Both the position numbers and the translations under genes were made by a program. Under the pieces are notes generated by a model. That model was not told the origin of the DNA. It did not search any database and worked only from the letters and a program-made list of their open reading frames with translations. Positions 1-8,281 of a stretch of DNA of 64,000 bases are shown here, piece after piece (the first letter of the stretch is position 1; each line of letters begins with the position of its first letter). This stretch comes from CAYJNO01 sp964371715 (GTDB lineage Bacteria; Bacillota_I; Bacilli_A; Erysipelotrichales; Erysipelotrichaceae), in the NCBI GenBank assembly GCA_964371715.1, contig CAYJNO010000002.1, forward strand, positions 1 to 64,000. The letters are read 5' to 3'.

Positions 1-103
1 AACATAATATTTTTCTAAATATTATTTTTTTCCAAACATTTGTAAAAATTTGTATTTGTATATTCAGATATATTATGTGTAATATTGAATCAAGGAGATG
101 AAA

Positions 104-2146
104 ATGAATATTAGAACAAAAAAAATTATTTACAATTTATTAAGTAAGTCAAATCTTGATTTAATGAAACTAGCTAATGAATTTAATGTAAGTGAAAGAA
201 GTATCAAAAATGATATTGATGAGTTAAATGATTATTTACAAAGTATTAACTTGAGTCTTATTGAATTAGATAATAATAAGAAATTTAAATTCAATTCTAT
301 TGATATTGAAAAAGCTCTGAATTCAATTAATTTATTATCTTCACAAGTCTACAAATTATCTACTGAAGAAAGAGTTTATAAAATTATTGAAGAATTAATT
401 AACTCAACCTCACATTTAAACATAGTAAAACTAGCAGAGGGACTAGATGTTAGTGTTTCAACTATTAACAATGATTTAAAAAAGGTTAATACTTTTTTAA
501 AAAAGTATGACTTAAGTTATATTTCTGAGGCTTATACTGGTATTTATTTAGATACAACTGAAAAAAATAAAAGAATTATTTTATTAGAAATACTTAATGA
601 GATGAATCTTCTATATCGCAGTAGTGATATAACAAATGAAAGTATGCTTAATTCTATGTCTAATGATAGAATCTCTTCCATAATCGCTACACTTGAAAAA
701 GAAAAGCATGTTTTACTAACAGACAAATCTTTTGATAAATTAAGAAACTATTTAAATATATTATCACATAGATTAAGAAATAACTTCATAGTTGAAGATG
801 CAACGCCAAATAATAAATATACTGATAACGCATCATATTTATTAAATTTATTTTCTACAGAGTTCAATATTCAAATCCCTATCAGTGAAGTTAATGTACT
901 TTCTAATTTCTTATCTTCTCTTCGTTATATCAAATCATCAAATTCAGGAAACGAAATTATAAAAGTACAATTTTATTTAAGTCACTTTATAGAATATCTA
1001 ACTAAATATTTAAATTATGATTTTAATGATGACCATTTATTCTTCTCCCGTCTTGCAGGACATGTAGAATTTATGTTAGATCGTAAAATTCAACACGTTG
1101 TTGATAAAGACTTATTAAGTCAAACTGCTATAGAAAATCCTGATGTAGAAAATGCAGTTAATGCATCTATTCATATCTTAGAAGATTTAGTTCAAAGAGA
1201 AATAGAAGAACTAGAAAAGGCATATATTATACTTCATATTTGCTCAGCAAAAGAAAGAAGAAAAGTTAAAGATTCATCATTAAATGTGTTACTAATAAGT
1301 GATTTAGGTATTGCATCAAATCAATTATTGGTTGAGAAGCTTAAAAATAACTTTGACTTTAATATTATTGATATATTACCCTATCATAGTTTTATTACAT
1401 TAGACAATTTTGATGATATTGACTTATTAATATCAACAGTACACTTAAAGGACAAACCAATTGCTGGGGTGAAAATTGATTCAAATTTTAATGAAAGTGA
1501 TTATTTAAGAATACAGGATTCTTTAAAATCAGTTAAATCAAAAAAAACTAATTCTAAAATCCCACAAAATGATTTAGCTTTAATCTCTGAAATTAAAACC
1601 TTAGTTAATGCGTATGAATTTAAAGAAAAGAATGATCTTATTAACAAAATTGAAAATTTAGTTATTAACAAACATGTCTTAATTGAAGAAGATAAAAAAC
1701 CTAAGTTATCAAAACTCTTAAGACCAGACTTCATTGAATTTGATGTAACTGCCACTAGTTGGCAAGAAAGCATCAAGATTAGTTCTAATATTTTAATCGA
1801 AAATGGCTATATTAACGAAAATTATGTTAATGCAATGATTGATAAGATATTAACTGATGGTCCGTATATGGTTATATCTCCAGGATTTATTGTACCTCAT
1901 GCTGGTGTATTTGATGGAGGTATAAAAACGGCCTTTAGTCTTACAAAACTTAAAAATCCTTTGGATTTTAATTCACCATTTGGTGACATTAAATATGTTT
2001 GTTGCTTATCAGTTAATGACACTGAAACACATTTAGCAGCGTTCTTAAGTTTAGTAAATTTATTACAAAATAAAGAATTCAAAAGTGAAATGGATAAGTG
2101 TATTACTGCTAATCAATTACATAACTTGATAATTAAATATGAATAG
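104..2146 (+). CDS. PRD-domain transcriptional regulator (BglG/MtlR type) of the PTS operon
   Basis: A 680-aa PTS-controlled activator or antiterminator, first gene of an operon with the galactitol-type PTS behind it. In order I see an N-terminal helix-turn-helix (residues about 5-50, LANEFNVSERSIKNDI), a second HTH-like segment (KLAEGLDVSVSTINNDL, about 110-130), a PRD region (about 190-390), an EIIB-like segment (about 400-480) and a C-terminal EIIA domain of the fructose/mannitol type with the phospho-acceptor motif IVPHAG (His599). In the EIIB-like part the Cys expected from CGSG-type motifs is Ser (ISDLGIAS), so that site probably does not carry phosphate. AAGGAG at 92-97 abuts the ATG at 98, so the ATG at 104, six bases downstream, is the better start. 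Only 8 bases separate it from the next gene. The inducing sugar cannot be read from the sequence. Confidence 0.88.
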   Translation: MNIRTKKIIYNLLSKSNLDLMKLANEFNVSERSIKNDIDELNDYLQSINLSLIELDNNKKFKFNSIDIEKALNSINLLSSQVYKLSTEERVYKIIEELINSTSHLNIVKLAEGLDVSVSTINNDLKKVNTFLKKYDLSYISEAYTGIYLDTTEKNKRIILLEILNEMNLLYRSSDITNESMLNSMSNDRISSIIATLEKEKHVLLTDKSFDKLRNYLNILSHRLRNNFIVEDATPNNKYTDNASYLLNLFSTEFNIQIPISEVNVLSNFLSSLRYIKSSNSGNEIIKVQFYLSHFIEYLTKYLNYDFNDDHLFFSRLAGHVEFMLDRKIQHVVDKDLLSQTAIENPDVENAVNASIHILEDLVQREIEELEKAYIILHICSAKERRKVKDSSLNVLLISDLGIASNQLLVEKLKNNFDFNIIDILPYHSFITLDNFDDIDLLISTVHLKDKPIAGVKIDSNFNESDYLRIQDSLKSVKSKKTNSKIPQNDLALISEIKTLVNAYEFKEKNDLINKIENLVINKHVLIEEDKKPKLSKLLRPDFIEFDVTATSWQESIKISSNILIENGYINENYVNAMIDKILTDGPYMVISPGFIVPHAGVFDGGIKTAFSLTKLKNPLDFNSPFGDIKYVCCLSVNDTETHLAAFLSLVNLLQNKEFKSEMDKCITANQLHNLIIKYE

Positions 2147-2154
2147 GAGAAACC

Positions 2155-2622
2155 ATGAAAGTATTAAAAAATGCTTTAAATGAAAAATATGTATTTTTCA
2201 ACCTTAAGGCCAATGATAAATTAGAAGCTATCAGCATTCTATCAGATAAATTAAAAAAAGAAGGAATTGTAAAACCATCATTTAAAGATGCAGTAATAAA
2301 TAGAGAGAATGAATTTCCTACTGGTTTATTACTTGGAGAAACTAATGTAGCAATTCCACATTGCGATAGTTCTCATGTATTTGAGAATGCTGTAGCAATA
2401 GCAAAACTGGAAAAGCCTGTAATATTTAAATATATGGCAGACCCAACTTTAGATGTTGAAGTTCACTTCTTATTTATGCTTGCAATAGCAGATCCAAAAA
2501 AACAAGTACCAGTTTTATCAACATTAATGAGTATATTATCTAATCAAGATAATATTTCAGAGTTATTAGAAGTTAATTCATCTAATGAACTCATAAATTT
2601 ACTAATAGAAAAGGAGAATTGA
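2155..2622 (+). CDS. PTS EIIA component, galactitol/fructose family
   Basis: A 155-aa cytoplasmic phosphocarrier. It takes phosphate from HPr and passes it to the EIIB encoded next. The fold matches the PTS EIIA-2 (fructose/mannitol/galactitol) family: the motif NVAIPHCDSSH contains the active His (His69), preceded by the typical EFPTGLLLGE segment. The length fits stand-alone GatA proteins. It lies 8 bases after the regulator gene and ends 4 bases before the IIB gene, with a TGA stop (2620-2622) that shows TGA is not read as Trp here. Galactitol specificity is assigned only through the neighbouring IIB and IIC, which follow the GatA-GatB-GatC order; the true substrate may be another polyol or sugar. 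Confidence 0.88.
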   Translation: MKVLKNALNEKYVFFNLKANDKLEAISILSDKLKKEGIVKPSFKDAVINRENEFPTGLLLGETNVAIPHCDSSHVFENAVAIAKLEKPVIFKYMADPTLDVEVHFLFMLAIADPKKQVPVLSTLMSILSNQDNISELLEVNSSNELINLLIEKEN

Positions 2623-2626
2623 GTAA

Positions 2627-2905
2627 ATGAAAAAAGTAGTAGTAGCATGCGGTTCTGGAGTAGCAACATCACAAACAGTTGCTTCAAAAGTTGAATCAAT
2701 GTTAGAAGATGCAGGTATTAACTGTAGTGTAGAAGCAGTTGATATTAAGTCATTGGATAGCATTATTGATTCTGTTGATGTTTATGTAACAATAGTACCT
2801 GGTTCAAAATCTTATGATGTACCAACAATTAATGGTATTACATTTTTAACAGGTATGGGAATTGAAGAAGAATTCGAAAAATTAGTTAACTTATTAAAAA
2901 ATTAA
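2627..2905 (+). CDS. PTS EIIB component, galactitol type
   Basis: A 92-aa soluble EIIB domain that receives phosphate on a cysteine and transfers it to the incoming sugar. The N-terminus MKKVVVACGSGVATSQ is the classic P-loop-like EIIB motif; Cys8 is the predicted phosphocysteine. Size and motif fit the GatB/lactose-like EIIB family. It is packed 4 bases after the IIA gene and 27 bases before IIC, all on the same strand. A good ribosome binding site (AAGGAG within the end of the IIA gene, around 2611-2616) precedes the ATG. Confidence 0.9.
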   Translation: MKKVVVACGSGVATSQTVASKVESMLEDAGINCSVEAVDIKSLDSIIDSVDVYVTIVPGSKSYDVPTINGITFLTGMGIEEEFEKLVNLLKN

Positions 2906-2932
2906 AGACAATAGAAAGATGAGGGTATCAAA

Positions 2933-4270
2933 ATGTTTAATGATGTAGTTCAATATATTTTAGGTTTAGGTTCAGCAATATTCTTACCGATTGTTATGAT
3001 TATTTTAGGATTAATATTTAGATTAAAACCCAAAAAAGCCATTCTAGCAGGATTAACTCTTGGTGTTGCTTTTACTGGAATGAGTGTTGTATTAGATTTT
3101 ATGTTTGGTGTAATTTCACCAGTTGCTTCGCAATTTGTTGCAAACACTGGTATCGAATTAAATGTAATTGATGTAGGATGGTCTCCAATGGCGGCGATTG
3201 CTTGGGCATGGCCATATGCATTATTATGTTTCCCTTTACAACTAGGTGTTAACTTAGTAATGTTATTAATTAAGAAAACAGATGTATTAAATGTTGACTT
3301 GTGGAATGTATGGGGAAAAATCTTTACAGCAACAATGGTTAGTGCATTTAGTGGAAGTATTATATTAGGGTTTGTAGCAGCTACTATTCAAATAATTTTA
3401 GAATTAGTAGTTGGTTCTGTTAGTCAAAAAGAAATCCAAAAAGCAACAAACATACCAGGTGTAACTTGTACTCACTACATGATTTTACAAGGTATCTGGA
3501 TGGCTCCAATCAATAAATTAATGGATAAAGTACCAGGCTTAAATTCGTCAAATTTTGAAGCAGATAAAATCAAAGCTAAACTTGGGATTTTCTCTGAAAA
3601 TAGTGTTATGGGATTTATTATTGGTTTAATTTTATCTTTAGTTGCAGGGTTTGATGTTACTTATTCATTAAATGTCGCTATTAAAGTTGGTACAGCTTTA
3701 GTCCTATTCCCGATGGTAGCTAAATTATTTATGCAAGCTTTAGCTCCAATTGCAGATGCTGCAAGTGAATTTATGAAAAGTAAATTTAAAGATCGTCAAA
3801 TCTTTATTGGACTTGACTGGCCATTTATGGCAGGTCGTTCTGAAATTTGGATTACAGCTATATTAATGGTACCTTATGCATTAGTTGTTGCAGTATTATT
3901 TGCTAATATGGGATTTGCTAATACTTTACCATTAGCTGGTATTGTTAATATTATTGTTGCTGTTCCAGCATTAATAGTTACTCGTGGTAACTTAGTTCGT
4001 ATGATCATTTTAGGATTAATATTTACTCCAGTATATTTATTTGTATCAAGCGCTTTTGCTCCAGCAATTACAGATTTAGCTCAAGCTGTAGGAACAATTG
4101 AAATTCCAGCAGGACAATTAATTACATACTTTGGTGTTGAAGCTCCAATGTTTAGATACTTTATTGCTCAAGCATCTGCTGGTGATATTGTTGGTATTGT
4201 AGGAATAATTGCATTAGCAGGTTTATTAGTTTATTACATCAAAGATATGAAATCAAGAGAGGTTGAATAA
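2933..4270 (+). CDS. PTS EIIC permease, galactitol family (GatC-like)
   Basis: A 445-aa polytopic membrane permease that binds and translocates the PTS substrate. About ten hydrophobic segments are visible, beginning with an N-terminal helix (residues about 12-28) and including the family-like stretch SPMAAIAWAWPYALLCFP. The conserved loop GVTCTHYMILQG is also typical of GatC-type EIIC. Length agrees with the family (about 420-460). Its stop overlaps the next start (TAATG at 4268-4272), so translation of the aldolase is likely coupled. The family includes transporters for galactitol, arabitol and other polyols, so the substrate is open. Confidence 0.88.
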   Translation: MFNDVVQYILGLGSAIFLPIVMIILGLIFRLKPKKAILAGLTLGVAFTGMSVVLDFMFGVISPVASQFVANTGIELNVIDVGWSPMAAIAWAWPYALLCFPLQLGVNLVMLLIKKTDVLNVDLWNVWGKIFTATMVSAFSGSIILGFVAATIQIILELVVGSVSQKEIQKATNIPGVTCTHYMILQGIWMAPINKLMDKVPGLNSSNFEADKIKAKLGIFSENSVMGFIIGLILSLVAGFDVTYSLNVAIKVGTALVLFPMVAKLFMQALAPIADAASEFMKSKFKDRQIFIGLDWPFMAGRSEIWITAILMVPYALVVAVLFANMGFANTLPLAGIVNIIVAVPALIVTRGNLVRMIILGLIFTPVYLFVSSAFAPAITDLAQAVGTIEIPAGQLITYFGVEAPMFRYFIAQASAGDIVGIVGIIALAGLLVYYIKDMKSREVE

Positions 4271-4923
4271 TGTTAGAACACTTAAAAGAACAGATAATTA
4301 AAATATCATTAAATGCTCAAGAAATTGGATTATGTAAACACAAGTCTGGAAACTTCAGCATTAAAGATAAAGATACAGGATATATGTTAATAACACCATC
4401 TGCTATCGATAGAAAGCTATTAACTGTTGATCAAATTAGTGTTTTAGATGAAAATTTAAACCTAATTGAAGGATTAAAACCATCTAGTGAATCATTAATG
4501 CATCATGAAATTTATAAACTGCATCCTCATATCTTTGGAATTGCTCATACTCATTCTAAAATGGGAACTTCATTTGCAGTTGTTAATAAACCAATTCCTG
4601 CAATCATCTATGAGGTGGCTTCATTTAGATTACATGAAGGTACAATTCCTGTAGCACCTTATGCTAGACCTGGAACTGAAGAGTTAGCACATAAAGTTGC
4701 CCAAGAGACAATAAAATCTGATCTAGTTTTAATGGAAAAACATGGTGTAGTTGCCCTAGGAGCCGATTTAGAAAGTGCATACTTAAGTGTACAATATATT
4801 GAAGAACTAGCTGAAATATATTTCAATTCTTTAGTAATAAATAAAGGTAATGAACCTGAATATTTCTCTAAAGCTGAACTAGAAAGTTGGAAATACCCTG
4901 ATGCTATAAAGGTGGAAAAATAA
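4270..4923 (+). CDS. Class II aldolase/adducin-family sugar-phosphate aldolase or epimerase
   Basis: A 217-aa zinc enzyme of the FucA/AraD family, which cleaves or epimerises ketose phosphates. Zinc ligands are visible as HTH at residues 93-95 (IAHTHSKMG) and a third His at 158 (MEKHGVVALG); Glu74 in SSESLMHHE fits the catalytic acid/base of fuculose-1-phosphate aldolase. GNFS near residue 29 is the usual phosphate-binding element. Start and stop are both coupled to neighbours through TAATG overlaps (4268-4272 and 4921-4925). In context it should cleave the phosphorylated PTS product to a triose phosphate and a second fragment, with the DhaK/DhaL pair taking a ketose fragment; that pathway is inference. 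Confidence 0.85.
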   Translation: MLEHLKEQIIKISLNAQEIGLCKHKSGNFSIKDKDTGYMLITPSAIDRKLLTVDQISVLDENLNLIEGLKPSSESLMHHEIYKLHPHIFGIAHTHSKMGTSFAVVNKPIPAIIYEVASFRLHEGTIPVAPYARPGTEELAHKVAQETIKSDLVLMEKHGVVALGADLESAYLSVQYIEELAEIYFNSLVINKGNEPEYFSKAELESWKYPDAIKVEK

Positions 4924-5921
4924 TGAGAAAAGTCATTAATAATCCATCTGACTTCGTAAAAGAAACTGTTGAAGGATTGTGCTTAGCACATCCTTCTTAC
5001 TTAAAGACATTAAATGGTGATTTTAGAAATATAATAAGAGCCAATAAAAAAGAAGATAAAGTTGCAATTGTTACTGCCGGTGGTAGTGGACATTTGCCTG
5101 TTTTCTTAGGATATGTTGGTAAAGGTTTATTAGATGCGTGTTCAATTGGTGATGTCTTTGCTTCTCCATCAGCTTCAAAAATGTCAGATGTTATAAAATA
5201 CGTTGATAACGGTAAAGGTGTCTTATGCTTATATGGTAATTATGGTGGAGATAAAATGAACTTTGCAATGGCATGTGAAGAAGTAGACTTTGATGATATT
5301 GAAACTAGAGAAGTATTAGTTTGTGATGATATTGCATCGCATGAAGATCCAACGAAAAGACGTGGTGTAGCTGGTATGGTTTATGCTTTTAAAATTGCTG
5401 GTGCTGCTGCTGAACTTGATTATACATTAGATGAAGTTGTAAACGTAACTAATAAAGCTCTAAATAATTTAAGAACAATGGGAATTGCTTTGTCACCATG
5501 TGTAGTACCAAGTGTTGGCAAACCTACATTTTCTGTACCTGAAGGACAAATGGAAGTTGGTATGGGAATTCATGGAGAAGCTGGTATTGAAGTGTGTTCA
5601 ATTAAAAGTGCAGATGAAATTGCCAAGTTACTATTAGAAAAAATAGAGACAGAAATAAAATTATCTAATGGTGATAAAGTAAGTATCATGGTAAATGGAT
5701 TAGGATCTACACCTTTAGAAGAACAATACTTAATTTATCGATATGTCGCTAATACCTTAAGCGATAAAGGTGTTGAATGTATATTTCCTCATGTTGGTGA
5801 ATATGCTACTTCTATGGAAATGGCTGGTTTATCATTAACAGTATTTAAGTTAGATGATGAATTAGAAAAACTTATGAACTATGAAGCAGTAACACCATTT
5901 TATACAAACTATAATATTTAA
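4923..5921 (+). CDS. dhaK: Dihydroxyacetone kinase-like subunit DhaK (variant motif)
   Basis: A 332-aa DhaK-type subunit, which binds a short ketose covalently through a histidine so that the DhaL subunit can deliver phosphate. His217 in GMGIHGEAGIE matches the hemiaminal-forming His; His57 (GGSGH) and Asp110 (YGGDKMNF) match the two catalytic residues of the family. The segment after GGSGH reads LPVFLGYVG, whereas classical DhaK has EPAHAGYVG as I recall it; this suggests a kinase for something other than dihydroxyacetone, perhaps a tetrulose. The start overlaps the aldolase stop. No DhaM phosphocarrier gene is present in the operon, so the phosphoryl donor is uncertain: ATP, or a DhaM encoded elsewhere. 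Confidence 0.85.
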   Translation: MRKVINNPSDFVKETVEGLCLAHPSYLKTLNGDFRNIIRANKKEDKVAIVTAGGSGHLPVFLGYVGKGLLDACSIGDVFASPSASKMSDVIKYVDNGKGVLCLYGNYGGDKMNFAMACEEVDFDDIETREVLVCDDIASHEDPTKRRGVAGMVYAFKIAGAAAELDYTLDEVVNVTNKALNNLRTMGIALSPCVVPSVGKPTFSVPEGQMEVGMGIHGEAGIEVCSIKSADEIAKLLLEKIETEIKLSNGDKVSIMVNGLGSTPLEEQYLIYRYVANTLSDKGVECIFPHVGEYATSMEMAGLSLTVFKLDDELEKLMNYEAVTPFYTNYNI

Positions 5922-5925
5922 TTAA

Positions 5926-5946
5926 ACACCTACTTTTAGTAGGTGT
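5926..5946 (+). terminator. Intercistronic hairpin between dhaK and dhaL
   Basis: A perfect 9-bp stem ACACCTACT/AGTAGGTGT with a TTT loop lies in the 42-base gap between the two kinase subunits. It is followed by CTTTAAAAGG rather than a clean T-run. It could be a partial terminator, an mRNA-processing or stabilising element, or an attenuator that sets the DhaK:DhaL ratio. Confidence 0.6.
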
Positions 5947-5963
5947 CTTTAAAAGGAGACGTT

Positions 5964-6569
5964 ATGAAAGTATTAGAAATTAAATATATATTTCCATTAA
6001 TCTATAATGAAATATCAATTAATAAGGACTATTTAGTGGAATTAGATCAAGTATTTGGAGATGGAGATTTAGGTTTAAGTATGGAACAAGGATTTTTGGC
6101 AGTGAAAGAATATACTGAAGATAGTAGTGAAGTTGATTTTGGAAAATTCTTTTTACAAGTATCTAAAACATTTAATGAATCAGCTCCATCTTCACTAGGA
6201 ACAATATTGTCATTTCTATTTATGGGGATGGCTAAATCATTAAAAGGTAATGAAGAAATTACTTTAGACCAATTAAAAGATGCATTAAATAAAGGTGTAC
6301 TTTTAATTGAAGAGAAAGCAAAGTCAAAGTTAAATGAGAAAACTATTTTAGACTCAATAATCCCTGCTGTCAATGCCTTTAATAATTCTAACAATATAAA
6401 TGATGCTATTAAACAAGCTCACATTGCTGCAAAGACTGGTATGGAAAACACAAAGAATATTCAAGCAGTACATGGTAGAGCGGCATATCATAAAGAAAAA
6501 ACATTAGGTCATATAGATGGTGGTGCATACGTATCTTATCTAATATTTAAGGCTATTGATAATGCATAA
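5964..6569 (+). CDS. dhaL: Dihydroxyacetone kinase-like subunit DhaL
   Basis: A 201-aa nucleotide-binding DhaL (DAK2) subunit. The Mg-ADP-binding acidic motif is seen as FGDGDLGLSMEQGF near residues 24-37; the aspartates are kept, but the His of the usual DGDHG is Leu. The later segment AAKTGMENTKNIQAVHGRAAY is typical of DhaL and contacts the DhaK active site. ATG at 5964 is chosen because AAGGAG (5953-5958) sits just before it; a GTG 21 bases upstream lies inside the hairpin and is unlikely. It overlaps the HAD gene by 8 bases. The parallel changes in DhaK and DhaL motifs support a shared non-standard substrate. Confidence 0.85.
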   Translation: MKVLEIKYIFPLIYNEISINKDYLVELDQVFGDGDLGLSMEQGFLAVKEYTEDSSEVDFGKFFLQVSKTFNESAPSSLGTILSFLFMGMAKSLKGNEEITLDQLKDALNKGVLLIEEKAKSKLNEKTILDSIIPAVNAFNNSNNINDAIKQAHIAAKTGMENTKNIQAVHGRAAYHKEKTLGHIDGGAYVSYLIFKAIDNA

Positions 6570-7365
6570 GTTTGTAGTAACTGATCTTGATGGTACATTA
6601 TTGAATTCTGAAAGAAATATCAGTGAAATAAATACTAATACTATAAATGATCTGTTTGCTGATGATTATATTATTTGCTTTGCAACTGGTAGAACATTAC
6701 ACAGTACCTTAATAAAGATTAACCATTTAAATATTAACCCTGAAAATTGTTATATCATATGTAATACTGGCTCTAGAGTTTATCACTACAAGGATTTAAA
6801 GTTATTATCATCAAATACTATTAATAAGGACCATCTTCAAGAAATTCATTCTTATACTAAAAACTCTAATGTTTTATTAAGTGCCTATACTGACGAAAAG
6901 ATATATGTTTTCGATGATAAATTAAATGATGCAATAGTACATGATGCACAACTATTAGCTATGAATATTACTATCTCTAATAATGAAACTTTCGATGATG
7001 ATATATGTCGTATTAATGTCATGGGTACTAAAGAAGATATTAGTAGTGCAATTAAAGATATTCCAAATAATGTTTTAGAAAAATATTATTTTGTACAAAA
7101 CGAGAAATTTAGTTTTGAGATATTAAACAAAAATGCTGGTAAAGCTAATGCATTATCCTTTTTAACAAAATACTTAAATATAGATTTATCTTATAGTTTT
7201 ATTATTGGTGATAATTACAATGATTATGATATGTTAAAACTTTCAAAAGAAAGCATAGCGATGGGACAAAGTAATGATGATATAAAAAAAGTATGTAAAT
7301 ACACGACTTTATCAAATGATGAAGAAGGATTTACATACGCAATTAATAATTATTTAAATAAGTAA
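6562..7365 (+). CDS. HAD-superfamily Cof-type sugar phosphatase
   Basis: A 267-aa haloacid-dehalogenase phosphatase of the Cof/YxeH type. Motif I is VTDLDGTLLNSE near the N-terminus (nucleophile the first Asp of DLDGT), motif II lies around CFATGRT, and motif IV is IIGDNYNDYDML near residue 215. Such enzymes dephosphorylate sugar phosphates or phosphorylated cofactors in the cytoplasm. ATG at 6562 overlaps the end of dhaL by 8 bases; an in-frame TTG at 6556 is less likely. As last gene of the operon it may relieve build-up of a phosphorylated intermediate. Substrate is not readable from sequence. Confidence 0.85.
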   Translation: MHKFVVTDLDGTLLNSERNISEINTNTINDLFADDYIICFATGRTLHSTLIKINHLNINPENCYIICNTGSRVYHYKDLKLLSSNTINKDHLQEIHSYTKNSNVLLSAYTDEKIYVFDDKLNDAIVHDAQLLAMNITISNNETFDDDICRINVMGTKEDISSAIKDIPNNVLEKYYFVQNEKFSFEILNKNAGKANALSFLTKYLNIDLSYSFIIGDNYNDYDMLKLSKESIAMGQSNDDIKKVCKYTTLSNDEEGFTYAINNYLNK

Positions 7366-7380
7366 GTTAATATTAATTTA

Positions 7381-7420
7381 AAAAGTATTTAATCTTCAAT
7401 TTAATGGATTATATACTTTT
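7381..7420. terminator. Bidirectional terminator after the PTS operon
   Basis: A 14-bp stem with one mismatch (7381-7394 with 7407-7420, loop of 12) is flanked by an A-run on the left and a T-run on the right. It separates the convergent HAD (+) and merR (-) genes and could end both transcripts. Confidence 0.7.
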
Positions 7421-7421
7421 T

Positions 7422-8201
7422 TTATAATATTTGAATAGAAACTTTCACCACATAATTCTCTATTTTATCTGTCGATAATTCATCAACTACTATATTCTCA
7501 TAGAAGTATTTCCCAGGATTTAATTGATGCTTATTAATATAATCTATTATTATTTCATAGGCATCTTCGATAGAATAATATCCATGTTCATGATAATAGA
7601 CAAGATACATTCCTTCCTCTTTAATATGGACATTGCTATTACTAATTTTACTAAAGAAGTAATCATGAGATTCTTTTTCCATGAAGTTATCATAAGCACT
7701 CATATGGCCAATATTATATGATAATATTGAACAAAGCTTACTAGCTTCTTTTAAATGATTTGCAAATGCAAGATAATATTCATCTTCTAAGGAATTAGAA
7801 AGATATAGTTTTTCTTTATCTTGTTTTATTATATTAATTCCTTTATTTGCATTTAGATAATCTCTTATTAATTCTTCTTTTTCATTCATTAGATTTAAGG
7901 TGTTATTTAATTTCTCTATCTGTTCCATAATTGACTTTTTATTATCTGTAAGCATATTTAATGCATTTTCTTTACTTCTATTATGCATATATTCTTTACA
8001 TTCTTTCATACTCATACCCATTTCTCTTAGTGATTTTAAAAGATAAAACTCTCCAACTTGAAAAGCTGAATAATATCGATAACCATTTTCATCTTTAATT
8101 TCTGGAGAAAATAAATCTTCTTTTTCATAATAAAATAGAGTATGTTTACTTACTCCACATATTGCAGCAAACTCGTTTGTTTTATAATATTTAAATTTCA
8201 T
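7422..8201 (-). CDS. MerR-family transcriptional regulator
   Basis: A 259-aa regulator. The N-terminal MerR winged helix is clear (FAAICGVSKHTLFYYEKEDL, then NGYRYYSAFQVGEFYLLKSLREMGMS, residues about 8-65), followed by a coiled-coil dimerisation helix (about 80-120) and a C-terminal domain of about 140 residues that may be a GyrI-like ligand-binding module. MerR proteins untwist promoters with an over-long spacer; exactly such a promoter lies between this gene and the divergent acetyltransferase (8212-8242). Its target is therefore probably the acetyltransferase and possibly itself. The ligand is unknown. Confidence 0.85.
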   Translation of the reverse strand: MKFKYYKTNEFAAICGVSKHTLFYYEKEDLFSPEIKDENGYRYYSAFQVGEFYLLKSLREMGMSMKECKEYMHNRSKENALNMLTDNKKSIMEQIEKLNNTLNLMNEKEELIRDYLNANKGINIIKQDKEKLYLSNSLEDEYYLAFANHLKEASKLCSILSYNIGHMSAYDNFMEKESHDYFFSKISNSNVHIKEEGMYLVYYHEHGYYSIEDAYEIIIDYINKHQLNPGKYFYENIVVDELSTDKIENYVVKVSIQIL

Positions 8202-8211
8202 ATATTTCTCC

Positions 8212-8242
8212 TTGACTATAGAGTTACTCTATACTGTATTAT
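8212..8242 (+). promoter_or_regulatory. MerR-type promoter with 19-bp spacer and operator
   Basis: The -35 hexamer TTGACT (8212-8217) and -10 TATTAT (8237-8242) are separated by 19 bases, the over-long spacing used by MerR-activated promoters. The spacer holds a palindrome TATAGAGT-T-ACTCTATA (8217-8233, arms of 8). It drives the acetyltransferase at 8282 and lies next to the divergent merR gene. Confidence 0.75.
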
Positions 8243-8281
8243 ACAGTTATTCAAGTTATATTAATATTTAAAGGAGAAAAT

